A DNA stretch of 64,000 bases from Thalassovita sp. (GTDB taxonomy: Bacteria; Pseudomonadota; Alphaproteobacteria; Rhodobacterales; Rhodobacteraceae): the NCBI GenBank assembly GCA_017792425.1, contig CP051233.1:1150402-1214401 (forward strand), given 5' to 3'. Within the stretch, counting starts at the first letter, position 1. Each line of letters opens with the position of its first letter. The notes beneath the pieces were generated by a model that did not search any database, was not told the origin of the DNA, and saw only the letters and a program-made list of their open reading frames with translations. A program made the translations under genes and the position numbers. Below are positions 9,169 through 17,775 of this stretch, one piece after another.

Positions 9169-11250
9169 TTACGATGCCTCCTTCTGGCTTTGCTGTGCCA
9201 TTGGCTCCAGTGCGTTGACGACCTGTTCCATCAGCGCAGCACGACGATCCCGTTCCTGACCCAATAAGCCCGCGCTGGCCACGTCCGGGGTTTTCCGGCT
9301 AAGCAAATCCGAAACCAGGTTGCGGTAGTGTTCAATTTCCGCGGACAGCCGCTGCCTGATGGCGTCTCGGACTTCGGTGACCTGTTCGGACTTCACATGG
9401 GTGATGAAGGTTTCCGTTTCGGTGTTGATCAGGCTGCGGAACTGCTCGGCAAAGGCGTCATAGCCGCGCCGCCGCCGCCACCAGTTCACCCACCAGCCGT
9501 TGTCGAAATCCAGCGCGATGGTCTGGCCAAGGGCAACGGGCGGCGGGGCCTTTGGTACCTCGGGTATGGCGATGCGAATGCCTTCTACGGAGTCACCAAA
9601 GCCAGCGTACAAGAGCTCTGCGATATCCTGTATCGCGTTCTGATAGTGCTTGGCCGCAACCGATCGTGTCCGCATTGCCAGCCGGGAATAGGCAGATCGC
9701 AACAACACCCGCAGGCCCGAGGGGTCGTACTCCCACACGACTTTCTCACCCTTTTCCAGAAGGTGCTGCACCAGAGCCTGCGTCGCGCGGTCCACGAACT
9801 TGCCGTGGGCCCGGTCTGCCTGCAGGTTGAAGTCGTCCACATGGCCGGTCAGGTCTCTTTCAAGACGCTGGGTGTTTTCACGCTCGATCCGGTTGAACCG
9901 GCGCTGAATTTCATCGACTGGCAGCAAGGCATGATTTTCAAAGCCCTGCACGCGCACGATCCGTTCCGCCGCCTGCTGCGTGGTGGCGATCGTAATGGCG
10001 GAACTGGCGATATCGGCGATGAACGGCTCTGCCACCAGCTTGGTCACCCTGTCAGATATCGCTGACAGCAACTGAGGGATGCCTGACAGGTTCCACACCA
10101 TGTCCGCTGGCGATTGTTCCGCGTCACAGGTCGTCAGTTGTGCCTTGGCCCAGTTAAGCAGCGCGGCAGATCCGGCCTTGCCCATGTTTTCGATGTCCCC
10201 GCTGAGGGCGCGATTGCCCCATTCGGCGCTGCCGAAAACAATGCTGACGTCGGTTGGGCTGTCATGGGCCTTCAGGGTGGCGCGAATGCTTTGCTCGATC
10301 TCCGGGACTTCGGTGGCGGGGTCGCGCAATTCGTCTATCCGGTTGACGAAAAAGATCACGTCGCGCGATTTCAGGTTCGAGATCAGGCGGATCAGCCCCA
10401 TGTCAACAGAGGTCAGCGCCTGCCCGGCGGACAGCACTACAACGCACAGCCGACTGCTGCGCAGGGCTTGCAGCGTGATCTGTTCGCGCACCATGAACGT
10501 GTCATTTACCCCCGGCGTATCGCGCAGGCACATCGGCAGGGGCAGGGTGGGGCAGTTCAGGTGCAGTTCGGCGGTTCGCGTGATGTCAGCAAAGCGGCCC
10601 TGCTCGCGAGAGGTGTCGCCGTCATCAAGCCCGAAGTCGTCGCCCAGGCAGATATAGCGTTCCAGCAGGTTCTTGTCGAAATACTCGTACCGGTGTTCCT
10701 GCCCCATCAGCAGTTCAAAGTTTCGGCCAAGCCGCGCCTTCGATTTCGCTTGCATGGCTTCAACTTGCTGGCGCAGGCGTTCCAGTTCGGTTTCGGCCCC
10801 GGCCCGACCGGCGAGCTCACCCATTCGCCCGCCCTTGGACAGCAGGCTGGCCCATTCTTCTTCGGTCATGAAACGAAAGACAGCCCCGAAATCGCGCTTG
10901 GCCCGGCCCGGTGTCAGATGCAGCGATGTCACCACAGAAGTTAGCGGATTCACGTCCGAAGGCAGCAGGTCGGACCACCCGGCCAATGCGTTGATCAGGG
11001 TGGTCTTACCGGATTTCACCTGCCCCAGGATCGTGACGGTCGGTTCAAATTCGTCCAGACGCGCCCGCAGGCGTTTGATAGACCGCAATGCGCCTTCGTC
11101 CGCAACCTGTTCCAGGAGGTCCAGGTGTTCCTCCAGCGCGGCGATTTGCTGGGCGCATTGCGTCAGCGCAGCCGATCCCGCCCGAAGATTGGTCGGCCCT
11201 GACCGTCCGTGCAGTTCAATCGCGGGTTTGAAATCGGTTGTTATGTTCAT
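9169..11250 (-). CDS. bacterial dynamin-like GTPase, long form
   Basis: A 693-aa dynamin-family protein. All G motifs are visible: G1 GQVKSGKTT (76-84), a G2 Thr in the NPLTSVVT stretch (101-108), G3 DTPG (244-247) and G4 NRID (303-306). A helical neck/trunk follows (about 395-560). At 586-595 there is an unusual aromatic-basic patch, WWVNWWRRRR, placed where dynamins carry their lipid-contacting tip; I infer membrane insertion. A further helical segment ends the protein. It is separated by 130 bases from the degenerate GTPase gene upstream and by five from the short GTPase downstream. Length and layout fit membrane-remodelling bacterial dynamins. Confidence 0.85.
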   Translation of the reverse strand: MNITTDFKPAIELHGRSGPTNLRAGSAALTQCAQQIAALEEHLDLLEQVADEGALRSIKRLRARLDEFEPTVTILGQVKSGKTTLINALAGWSDLLPSDVNPLTSVVTSLHLTPGRAKRDFGAVFRFMTEEEWASLLSKGGRMGELAGRAGAETELERLRQQVEAMQAKSKARLGRNFELLMGQEHRYEYFDKNLLERYICLGDDFGLDDGDTSREQGRFADITRTAELHLNCPTLPLPMCLRDTPGVNDTFMVREQITLQALRSSRLCVVVLSAGQALTSVDMGLIRLISNLKSRDVIFFVNRIDELRDPATEVPEIEQSIRATLKAHDSPTDVSIVFGSAEWGNRALSGDIENMGKAGSAALLNWAKAQLTTCDAEQSPADMVWNLSGIPQLLSAISDRVTKLVAEPFIADIASSAITIATTQQAAERIVRVQGFENHALLPVDEIQRRFNRIERENTQRLERDLTGHVDDFNLQADRAHGKFVDRATQALVQHLLEKGEKVVWEYDPSGLRVLLRSAYSRLAMRTRSVAAKHYQNAIQDIAELLYAGFGDSVEGIRIAIPEVPKAPPPVALGQTIALDFDNGWWVNWWRRRRGYDAFAEQFRSLINTETETFITHVKSEQVTEVRDAIRQRLSAEIEHYRNLVSDLLSRKTPDVASAGLLGQERDRRAALMEQVVNALEPMAQQSQKEAS

Positions 11251-11380
11251 GGTTCGGCAGCATCTTTTCGGTTTCCCATCCCAAGCACGGAAAGCCCCCC
11301 GACCTTCGCGTACCTTTCAGAAATGGCGCAGAAATGTGGTAATTGTTGGGCCTCGCAGTGGATTCCGGCCCGCAATACAG

Positions 11381-12355
11381 TCAGGCGGCGGAATCCGCTC
11401 CGGTGCCGATTTCCCTGCGCATCTGCAAAAGCACCGTGATCGCGTCGAGAGTGGCCGTCGTCGCAGTCGAATCGACAAGGCTGCGGATGGCTTTTTCCCC
11501 TTCGGCGACCAGTTTCCTGATTTCCGGGCGGATGGTCTTGTCTTTGGCCAGCATGTCCTGAAGCGCGCGGGCCGTGTCGGCGCAGCAGGACAGGATTTCT
11601 GGCGGGGTCAGTACCTGCCGGGTCGCGCGCCGGTTCAGATCGTCACCACAGGCGGCCAGCAGGTGATCGGCCTCTTGCAGCGCACGGCGGATGCGATGTG
11701 TGTTGTCGCGTGGTGCTATGACGGGTCGCCGCGCTTCCTGCGCTTGGGTCTTTTCGAATTGGACCAGAAATGCCTGGGCATGGTCGACGTCAGCCTCTAT
11801 TCCCTGCTCGACCTGCTGCAACAATGCGGACTGAAGATCAGCCAGACCGCTGGCCTGCCAAAGCCGTTCGTTCTTGGTGGAAATCGCAGACGAAGCCCCC
11901 CGCAGGTCAACCCTATGAACCGCACGGAACAATCCGTTCACAAGAGTATGCCTCACCTCAGCCCTGTCGCTGGTCAGAACCAGAAAGCTGTGATCGTGAA
12001 GGGTTTGCGGGGCGGTGGCCCAAATCCGGTGTTCATTGGCACTGAATTCCTGGCTGCACCAGATCACCATGTCCACGCCTTTGACAAGGTGCAGGAAGGC
12101 GGCAACATCCTGAGGCAGCGGCGCCGTGGTACAAGCCATGGCAGGATGCGGCTGCTGCGTGCCAATCGGATCACTGTTCAGCAGTCCGACAAGTCGTGAT
12201 TTCCCAGTGCCTTCCGCCCCGGTCAAAAGCACTCTGACAGGTCGCCTGAGGTGCCGGGCCAGATGTTCTCCCCATCGGCGGTACTGGGCGGGGACATTCC
12301 CGTTGGTCAGGGTTGCGTCGATCCGGTTTGCAAGCTGTTCGGTTCCAGCCCTCAT
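11381..12355 (-). CDS. degenerate dynamin-type GTPase paralogue
   Basis: A 324-aa protein with an intact P-loop (GAEGTGKS, 46-53) and a segment, DMVIWCSQEFSANEHRIW, that lines up with IDIVIWCTQASQ in the short GTPase at 8228. That suggests a shared origin. The G3 DxPG motif is not seen where it should be and the interval from P-loop to this segment is shortened. G4 is reduced to TSDR, so nucleotide hydrolysis is doubtful. Its start ATG overlaps the stop of the phosphatase gene by four bases (ATGA). It may act as a regulatory or structural partner of the active GTPases. Paralogy is read by eye. Confidence 0.6.
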   Translation of the reverse strand: MRAGTEQLANRIDATLTNGNVPAQYRRWGEHLARHLRRPVRVLLTGAEGTGKSRLVGLLNSDPIGTQQPHPAMACTTAPLPQDVAAFLHLVKGVDMVIWCSQEFSANEHRIWATAPQTLHDHSFLVLTSDRAEVRHTLVNGLFRAVHRVDLRGASSAISTKNERLWQASGLADLQSALLQQVEQGIEADVDHAQAFLVQFEKTQAQEARRPVIAPRDNTHRIRRALQEADHLLAACGDDLNRRATRQVLTPPEILSCCADTARALQDMLAKDKTIRPEIRKLVAEGEKAIRSLVDSTATTATLDAITVLLQMRREIGTGADSAA

Positions 12356-13233
12356 CTGCCAGCCCCGGCGCTGCGGGCAGCATGGTCCATCAGGGGGCGC
12401 GGCAGGACCGAGCGCGCCACCGCGCCCCGCCCGGCATTTGCGGCAAGATTCCGAACCTTGATGACGCAGATCGTCACGTTGTCCTGATTGGGATCGGCCA
12501 AGTCTTCGATCGCGTGCAACAAGGCGTCCCCGATTTCGCAGGCCGGCAAGGTGCGGGTGTCGCAGACGGCCTTGGTGATTTCGTCTTCGGTCAGGGTTAG
12601 CAGGCCGTCGCTGGCCGCGACCAGTATGTCGCCGTCCCGCAGGCGCAAGGGGGTGGTAGGGCAGTCAATCTGCGCTATCACCCCGCCGCCAATGACAGAG
12701 GTCAGGCAGTTCTGATCCGGGTAATTCAATACTTCGTCCGGTTGCATCAGCCCGTTCCTAACCAGATAGTCCATCTGAGATCCGATGGCATGTTCGGCAT
12801 TCAGGCGGGTCAGAACCCGGTTGCGGATCAGGAACAGGGGGGAATCGCCGACCGAAATCCAAAACAGACGGTCCGCAATGAAAACCGGCGCCAACAAAGT
12901 CGCGCCCATAGAGGCGCTGTCCGAATGCTGCGCACTGTATTGTCCGACACAGGCGTTCGCCCCGTGCACCGCATCGTGTAAAATCCGCGTGATGCCCTGT
13001 TCAAGCGCCAGGGTGTTTCCGGATTGCAGCTTCAGTTCACTGAAAACCTCAGTCACGACGATCTTGCTGGCCACATCTCCGGCGGCATGACCGCCCATGC
13101 CATCCGCCAATACCGCGAACCCCATGCCCGGCCCTACCGGGAAATCCGCGATTGCCGCGTCTTCCTGCCGTTCGCGGGCGCCTTGGCTGATCGCCGTCGC
13201 CGCGTCATAGCGAAATTCACCCCCGTCTGGCAT
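12352..13233 (-). CDS. PP2C-type Ser/Thr protein phosphatase
   Basis: A 293-aa metal-dependent phosphatase that would remove phosphate from Ser/Thr, most simply reversing the kinase at 14161. Motifs in order: RERQEDA (motif 1), VLADGMGGHAAG (the metal-binding DGMGGH), SMGATLL, WISVGDSPLFL, VAASDGLL and QDNVTICV. All metal-ligand aspartates appear present. The open frame extends far upstream, but the ATG at 13233 has GGAGAAG at good spacing and starts at the domain. It overlaps the FHA gene upstream by 17 bases and the GTPase gene downstream by four, so translation of the block is coupled. Confidence 0.9.
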   Translation of the reverse strand: MPDGGEFRYDAATAISQGARERQEDAAIADFPVGPGMGFAVLADGMGGHAAGDVASKIVVTEVFSELKLQSGNTLALEQGITRILHDAVHGANACVGQYSAQHSDSASMGATLLAPVFIADRLFWISVGDSPLFLIRNRVLTRLNAEHAIGSQMDYLVRNGLMQPDEVLNYPDQNCLTSVIGGGVIAQIDCPTTPLRLRDGDILVAASDGLLTLTEDEITKAVCDTRTLPACEIGDALLHAIEDLADPNQDNVTICVIKVRNLAANAGRGAVARSVLPRPLMDHAARSAGAGR

Positions 13234-14149
13234 GGGACTTCTCCGGTGCGTCGCTGGCGTCCCACTGGAATCCGGGTCCGCAAAGCGGGACAAATCGCAG
13301 GGTCGTCTCTCCGATGCGGATGCTGTCGCCAGGTTCCAGTTCCTGCGTGCTGAGAACGGGCCGATTGTTGCAACGGACGATGTTCGCCTTACCGCCATGC
13401 CCGATGAAAAAGCTGTTCTGTTCGGCGTCATAGGCAATCGCGGCGTGGTTTTCGCGGGATATCGCGGTGTCGCCGAAATCCAGCCGCAGTGTCTGTCCTT
13501 CACCCCGGCCGATTTGCGCCACGCCGGGGTAAAGGGTGAACGCCGTACCGCGCCCGGGGCCATGCGTTATCACCAGCCAGGCAACGGGAAACCCGGGCTG
13601 GGATTGCCTGGCTTCGTTGGGGGCGGCGCCAAACGGATCGGCTCCTGCACCCATTCCCGCGCTGAAGCCCAGTATTCGGGTCTTTACCCGGCCAGCCCTT
13701 GCCTGACCCTGCCCGGCAATGGCGAAACCGTCCGGCCTTGGCATGGCCGCCATGCTGGTCGCTGGCGCGGTTTCAGGCGTTTCCTCATCCGCGGCGAACA
13801 TGTTGAACGCGCTGTCTGGTCCCGGCCCGGACAAATCCTCGTTCCCTGGTTCATCCTCCTCCCAAGGGGGCAGAATGGTTTCGCCGGTGGCTTGCAGAGG
13901 TTCCGGTGGGGCGTCATGCTGTTCGGCTTCCAGCAAGGCTGAAATGTTTTGCTGCGCGATGTTCGACTCTGGCTGGTGCTGGACGAGCTCTGTCTGTGGA
14001 TCTGAGAAATCAATGTCGTCTGCAATCGTTTCGTCGTCCGGTTCAACTTGCCAGTCCTGCAATTGCAGAGCGCCGGTTTCGGCGAAGTCCTGGGGCGACG
14101 TTTGTACCGCGTCGGCCTTCTGCTTGATCATGTCACGAAGAAATTTCAT
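13217..14149 (-). CDS. FHA-domain phosphothreonine-binding protein
   Basis: A 310-aa protein. Residues 1-190 are acidic, Gln/Pro/Glu-rich and probably disordered. They are followed by a C-terminal FHA domain whose phospho-peptide-binding residues are all present: IGRG, SRENHAA (Ser and His of the binding loop) and the Asn of VRCNNRPV. The long tail is rich in Thr, Ser and acidic residues and is an obvious place for phosphorylation by the neighbouring kinase. Two starts are possible, ATG 14149 (MKFLRD) and a TTG at 14164 that overlaps the kinase stop; neither has a convincing ribosome site. Kinase, FHA and PP2C together form a standard phospho-switch trio. Confidence 0.85.
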   Translation of the reverse strand: MKFLRDMIKQKADAVQTSPQDFAETGALQLQDWQVEPDDETIADDIDFSDPQTELVQHQPESNIAQQNISALLEAEQHDAPPEPLQATGETILPPWEEDEPGNEDLSGPGPDSAFNMFAADEETPETAPATSMAAMPRPDGFAIAGQGQARAGRVKTRILGFSAGMGAGADPFGAAPNEARQSQPGFPVAWLVITHGPGRGTAFTLYPGVAQIGRGEGQTLRLDFGDTAISRENHAAIAYDAEQNSFFIGHGGKANIVRCNNRPVLSTQELEPGDSIRIGETTLRFVPLCGPGFQWDASDAPEKSHARRG

Positions 14150-14160
14150 GTGGTTGGCTT

Positions 14161-15477
14161 TCAATTATTGGAATGCGGCAGCGGCGCGCCGTGCTGGCGG
14201 CGACGGCCCAGCCGAAACCAGGACAAAAGGGATTTGCGGGGCGTCGCAGGTGTCGGCGCGATTGGCGGGGCAGAGGCGGCTGCCTGTTTCTGCTGGCGCT
14301 TGGAAATGATGCGGTCCTGTTCACGCATCCAGGCGTCTACATCTTCGATCGGGTTGCCAAAGATATCGACGGGCTGCCGCGCTGGCTGTTCCCGGACGGT
14401 TGGCGCGGGGTCAGCGGCGGCCGGGGCTGGGGCAGGTTTGGCCATTTCCGGGGTTGAATTGGCGGCCTGAACCATCCGCGAAATCACCTTGGCCAGTTCC
14501 TTTTCCGGCATCAGCGGCTGCGTCGTCCTTGGCCGCGCCTGGGCCCGCGTCCCGGTTGGGGACTGGCAGCCAAGACCGGCAAGCCACGCTTCGGCAGAGT
14601 GCAAACGGCGGGCGGGATCAACAACAAGCGCCTGATCTATCAGGGACAGGAACCTGGGTTCGAATGGCCATTTGCCCACTGACAATGGCCGGTACGGATC
14701 TGCCTGGCCCCGCTTCAGACACTGATAGCGCGTGTTGCCATCGTGGGGCGCATGCCCGGTGATCAGCCGATAATAGGTTGCCCCCAGCGAATACAGGTCG
14801 CTGGATGGACGGTGCGGATGCCCGGCCCCATAAAATTCAAACGGGGAATAGCCGTCTTTCACCGCCAGCATCGGCTTTGACCCGGTCTGACCGGATCGGG
14901 ATGCCTCGCGCGATGCGCCGAAATCAATGAGGGTGATCTTGTCCCGCGCGTCCAGCAGCAGGTTGTCCGGTGAAATGTCGCGGTGCAGGACGCCCACCTG
15001 GTGAAGATAACGCAGCGCCTCCAGCACTTCCTTCAGTGTCTTTTCCAACAACTGAGGGGTCAGGCGGGTCGGAGTCACGTCACGAACGTCCAGCAGCTCT
15101 TGTCCCTCGACATAGTCCATCGCCATGTAGGCGGTTCCGTTTTCTTCGAATACCTGGTGGACCTTGACGATGTTGGGATGGTTCAGACGGGCCAACTGGC
15201 GGGCTTCGGCGACGAAACTGGCGACGAACTCTTCGTGGTTTTCCTGAAGGGCTGTGAGGCGGGGGCGAACCTGATGGTGCTCGCGGGTGCACAGCTCATA
15301 GGGGAAGCATTCCTTGATCACCACCATCCGTTCCAGGCTGTCGCGCGCAAGGTACGTGATGCCGAACCCACCTTCGGCCAGGTGGCCCAGCAGTTCATAT
15401 TGCCCCTTCAGCAGGCGCGTCCCGACGGGCAGGAGGAATGCCTCTTGGGTGGTTACTGACAGTCGCGTTTTCTGCAC
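14161..15477 (-). CDS. Ser/Thr protein kinase (Hanks type)
   Basis: A 438-aa cytoplasmic Hanks-type kinase and the first gene of the leftward cluster. The Gly-rich loop LAEGGFGIT is at 34-42, the ATP-anchoring Lys55 in VVIKECFP, the catalytic HRD at 165-167 and DFG at 185-187. The KECFPYELCTR version of the beta-3 region matches a bacterial subfamily often linked to FHA and PP2C genes. Beyond about residue 290 is a Pro/Ala-rich linker and a basic C-terminus, with no membrane helix. The start chosen is a GTG at 15477 that sits at the domain edge. The longer frame would add about 67 residues crossing a repeat element, which looks spurious. Confidence 0.88.
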   Translation of the reverse strand: MQKTRLSVTTQEAFLLPVGTRLLKGQYELLGHLAEGGFGITYLARDSLERMVVIKECFPYELCTREHHQVRPRLTALQENHEEFVASFVAEARQLARLNHPNIVKVHQVFEENGTAYMAMDYVEGQELLDVRDVTPTRLTPQLLEKTLKEVLEALRYLHQVGVLHRDISPDNLLLDARDKITLIDFGASREASRSGQTGSKPMLAVKDGYSPFEFYGAGHPHRPSSDLYSLGATYYRLITGHAPHDGNTRYQCLKRGQADPYRPLSVGKWPFEPRFLSLIDQALVVDPARRLHSAEAWLAGLGCQSPTGTRAQARPRTTQPLMPEKELAKVISRMVQAANSTPEMAKPAPAPAAADPAPTVREQPARQPVDIFGNPIEDVDAWMREQDRIISKRQQKQAAASAPPIAPTPATPRKSLLSWFRLGRRRQHGAPLPHSNN

Positions 15478-15627
15478 GGTGCTGTTTCCCGAATGGCAGC
15501 GGGGAAAAACGTGCCAGCCCAAAGGCCGACATCCCCAAAGTGCCGTCGGAATGTGGCCGCAAAGTGGCGGAACAAGAGCATCCGTTGGGCGCAGGGGCGC
15601 TGCCCCTCTGCGCCTGCGGCGCATTAA

Positions 15628-15656
15628 CCCCGGAGTATTTTGGGCAAGATGAACGG
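15628..15656. repeat. Rhodobacterales-type intergenic repeat, copy 2
   Basis: CCCCGGAGTATTTTGGGCAA followed by GATGAAC, preceded by a GC-rich palindromic stretch (GCGCCTGCGGCGC at 15610-15622). It lies between the kinase start and the transporter terminator and resembles copies at 3319 and 32238. Confidence 0.5.
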
Positions 15657-15696
15657 GTTTTCTCTGGCTCAGATACACAGGGCCGATCGTTCAACA

Positions 15697-15725
15697 GAAA
15701 AGCCCCGCCAGCGGGGGCGGGGCTT
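15697..15725 (-). terminator. rho-independent terminator of the xdh/BMP transporter operon
   Basis: A perfect 9-bp stem, AGCCCCGCC with GGCGGGGCT, and a 6-base loop, followed on the minus strand by TTTTCTGTT. It begins 15 bases after the stop of the BMP-family gene at 15740, as expected for the end of the seven-gene operon. Confidence 0.85.
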
Positions 15726-15739
15726 GGGCTTGGGCCTGC

Positions 15740-16813
15740 TTATTGCGGGATCGCGCCTTCGATGCCTTCAACGTAGAAGTTCATCCCGGCCAATGTGCCG
15801 TCATCGGCGGTTTCGCCCGCGGCCAGCCAATCGGAACCATCCTGTTTCTTCAGCGGGCCGGTGAACGGGTGGTAAGACCCGTTGGCGATTGCCTCTTTCA
15901 GGGCAAGTGCTTCGGCTTTCACATCTGCGGGGACGGCGTCCGAAATCTCGCCGATGCCGACCATGCCTTTGCCGATACCGTCCCAGGTATCCACGGATTC
16001 CCAGGTGCCGTCCATCACCGCCTGGGTGCGCGCGATGTAATAGGGCGCCCAGTTGTCGATGATCGAGCTGACGCGTGGCATGGGTGCGTATTCCCCCATA
16101 TCCGAGGCCTGGCCGAAGGTATAGACATTGCCGGCAGCCTGGGCCGCAGCCTGGGGGGCGGTCGAATCGGTGTGCTGCAGGATCACGTCGGCACCCTGTT
16201 CGATCAGAACCTTGGCGGCGTCAGCCTCTTTTGCGGGATCGAACCAAGTGTAGGCCCAGACAATCTTGAACTGGATGTCGGGGTTCACCTTCTTGGCGTG
16301 GATATAGGCCGAGTTGATGCCGCGGATCACTTCGGGGATCGGATAAGACCCGATATAGCCGATTACGTTCGATTTGGTCATGCGGCCCGCGATGGTGCCC
16401 TGAACGGCGCGGCCTTCGTAGAAACGGGCCGAGTAGGTCGAGACGTTGGCGTCGCGCTTGTATCCGGTGGCATGTTCGAACTTCACGTTGGGGAACTTCT
16501 TGGCCACGTTCAGGGTCGGGTCCATATAGCCAAACGAAGTGGTGAAAATCAGGTCAGCACCTTCAAGTGCCATCTGGGTCATCACGCGTTCGGCGTCGGG
16601 GCCTTCGGGGACGTTTTCCACGTAAACGGTTTCAACCTTGTCCCCGAACGCCGCCTCTACGGCGAGGCGGCCCTGGTTGTGTTCATAGGTCCAGCCACCA
16701 TCGCCGACGGGACCGACATAGACAAAGCCCACCTTGGTCTTGTCGTCGGCCATCGCGCTGGTCGCCAGGCCTAGCGCCACGGCGGCGGTGCTGAGAAGTT
16801 TCGTCAGTTTCAT
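15740..16813 (-). CDS. BMP/PnrA-family ABC transporter substrate-binding protein
   Basis: Periplasmic solute-binding protein of the Bmp/PnrA/Med family, which binds purine nucleosides in characterised members. The 357 residues begin with a typical Sec signal peptide (MKLTKLLSTAAVALGLATS, cut after AMA near 22). The mature protein starts KVGFVYVGPVGDGGWTYEH, the family's hallmark opening. No lipobox Cys, so it is a soluble periplasmic form. GGGAGA precedes the ATG. It is the last gene of the operon with two permeases, a double ATPase and xanthine dehydrogenase, so the ligand is probably a purine (xanthine, hypoxanthine or a nucleoside). Confidence 0.88.
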   Translation of the reverse strand: MKLTKLLSTAAVALGLATSAMADDKTKVGFVYVGPVGDGGWTYEHNQGRLAVEAAFGDKVETVYVENVPEGPDAERVMTQMALEGADLIFTTSFGYMDPTLNVAKKFPNVKFEHATGYKRDANVSTYSARFYEGRAVQGTIAGRMTKSNVIGYIGSYPIPEVIRGINSAYIHAKKVNPDIQFKIVWAYTWFDPAKEADAAKVLIEQGADVILQHTDSTAPQAAAQAAGNVYTFGQASDMGEYAPMPRVSSIIDNWAPYYIARTQAVMDGTWESVDTWDGIGKGMVGIGEISDAVPADVKAEALALKEAIANGSYHPFTGPLKKQDGSDWLAAGETADDGTLAGMNFYVEGIEGAIPQ

Positions 16814-16851
16814 TCAGGGTCTCCCTGGTTGATTGCAGGATTGAATTGGCC

Positions 16852-17775
16852 TCAGTTCGAGGCGTGGAAGGATCGGCCCAGCGAAGCAGGCGCGCTGCTG
16901 CGATCGGCCGACATGATAACCAGCACGAGAATGGTTATCAGATAAGGCGACATTGCCAAGTACTCGACCGGGATGGCGACGCCGGCGGCCTGCAGATTCA
17001 ACTGCAGCACGTTGACACCGCCGAACAGGCATGCGCCCAACAGCACGCGCCAGGGTTTCCAACTGGCAAATACCACCAGTGCAAGGGCGATCCAGCCAAT
17101 ACCGGCGGTCATGCCCTCGGTCCACTGGGGAACGCGGATGAGGCTGATGTACGCGCCGCCGAGCCCGGCGCAGGCGCCACCGAACAGGATCGCCAGAACG
17201 CGGATGCGCACCACCTTGTAGCCCAGGGCATGGGCCGCTTCGTGGTTTTCTCCGACGGCCCGCAGGATCAGGCCCGCGCGGGAATATTTCAGCGCGGCCC
17301 AAACCCCGGCGGTCAGAAAGAAGGCCAGGTAGACGACGAAATCCTGGGTGAACAGGATCGGGCCCAGTACCGGTATGTCCGAAAGTAGCGGCAGATCAAA
17401 GCGGGGGAAGGCGGGCGGCTTGATCCCTTGGTATCCTTGGCCGATCAGCGCTGACAGACCCAGTCCGAACAGCGTCAGCGCCAGCCCGGAAGCGACCTGG
17501 TTGGCCAGTGCGAATTGTGTCAGCACCGCGAACAGCAGCGACAGCGCTGCCCCCCCGAAGGCCGCCGCCACCAGCCCCAGCACGGGGGATCCGGTATTGA
17601 CCGCGATGGCGAAGCCGCAAATCGCCCCGGTGATCATCATCCCCTCTACGCCCAGATTCAGAACGCCGGATTTTTCCACCACCAGTTCGCCGATTGCGGC
17701 CAGCAGCAATGGGGTTGCGGCCACGATCAAAGAGGCCAGCAACAGGATCGGATTGATCGAGGACAGGTCCATCAT
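16852..17775 (-). CDS. ABC transporter inner-membrane permease (BMP-type importer, second subunit)
   Basis: A 307-aa polytopic membrane protein of the branched-chain/ribose-type permease family (BPD_transp_2). About eight to nine hydrophobic helices are evident. GVLNLGVEGMM near residue 38 and AVGENHEAAHALGYKV near 173 are the conserved permease signatures, the second being the loop that contacts the ATPase. It overlaps the first permease by four bases (ATGA) and is followed 38 bases on by the solute-binding protein. It forms a heterodimeric channel with the 17772-18854 product. Confidence 0.88.
   Translation of the reverse strand: MMDLSSINPILLLASLIVAATPLLLAAIGELVVEKSGVLNLGVEGMMITGAICGFAIAVNTGSPVLGLVAAAFGGAALSLLFAVLTQFALANQVASGLALTLFGLGLSALIGQGYQGIKPPAFPRFDLPLLSDIPVLGPILFTQDFVVYLAFFLTAGVWAALKYSRAGLILRAVGENHEAAHALGYKVVRIRVLAILFGGACAGLGGAYISLIRVPQWTEGMTAGIGWIALALVVFASWKPWRVLLGACLFGGVNVLQLNLQAAGVAIPVEYLAMSPYLITILVLVIMSADRSSAPASLGRSFHASN

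Noticed and set aside
7022..15477. Type VI secretion cluster
   Set aside because: Kinase, FHA and PP2C are shared with it, but no Tss, Hcp, VgrG or ClpV genes are present in the window.
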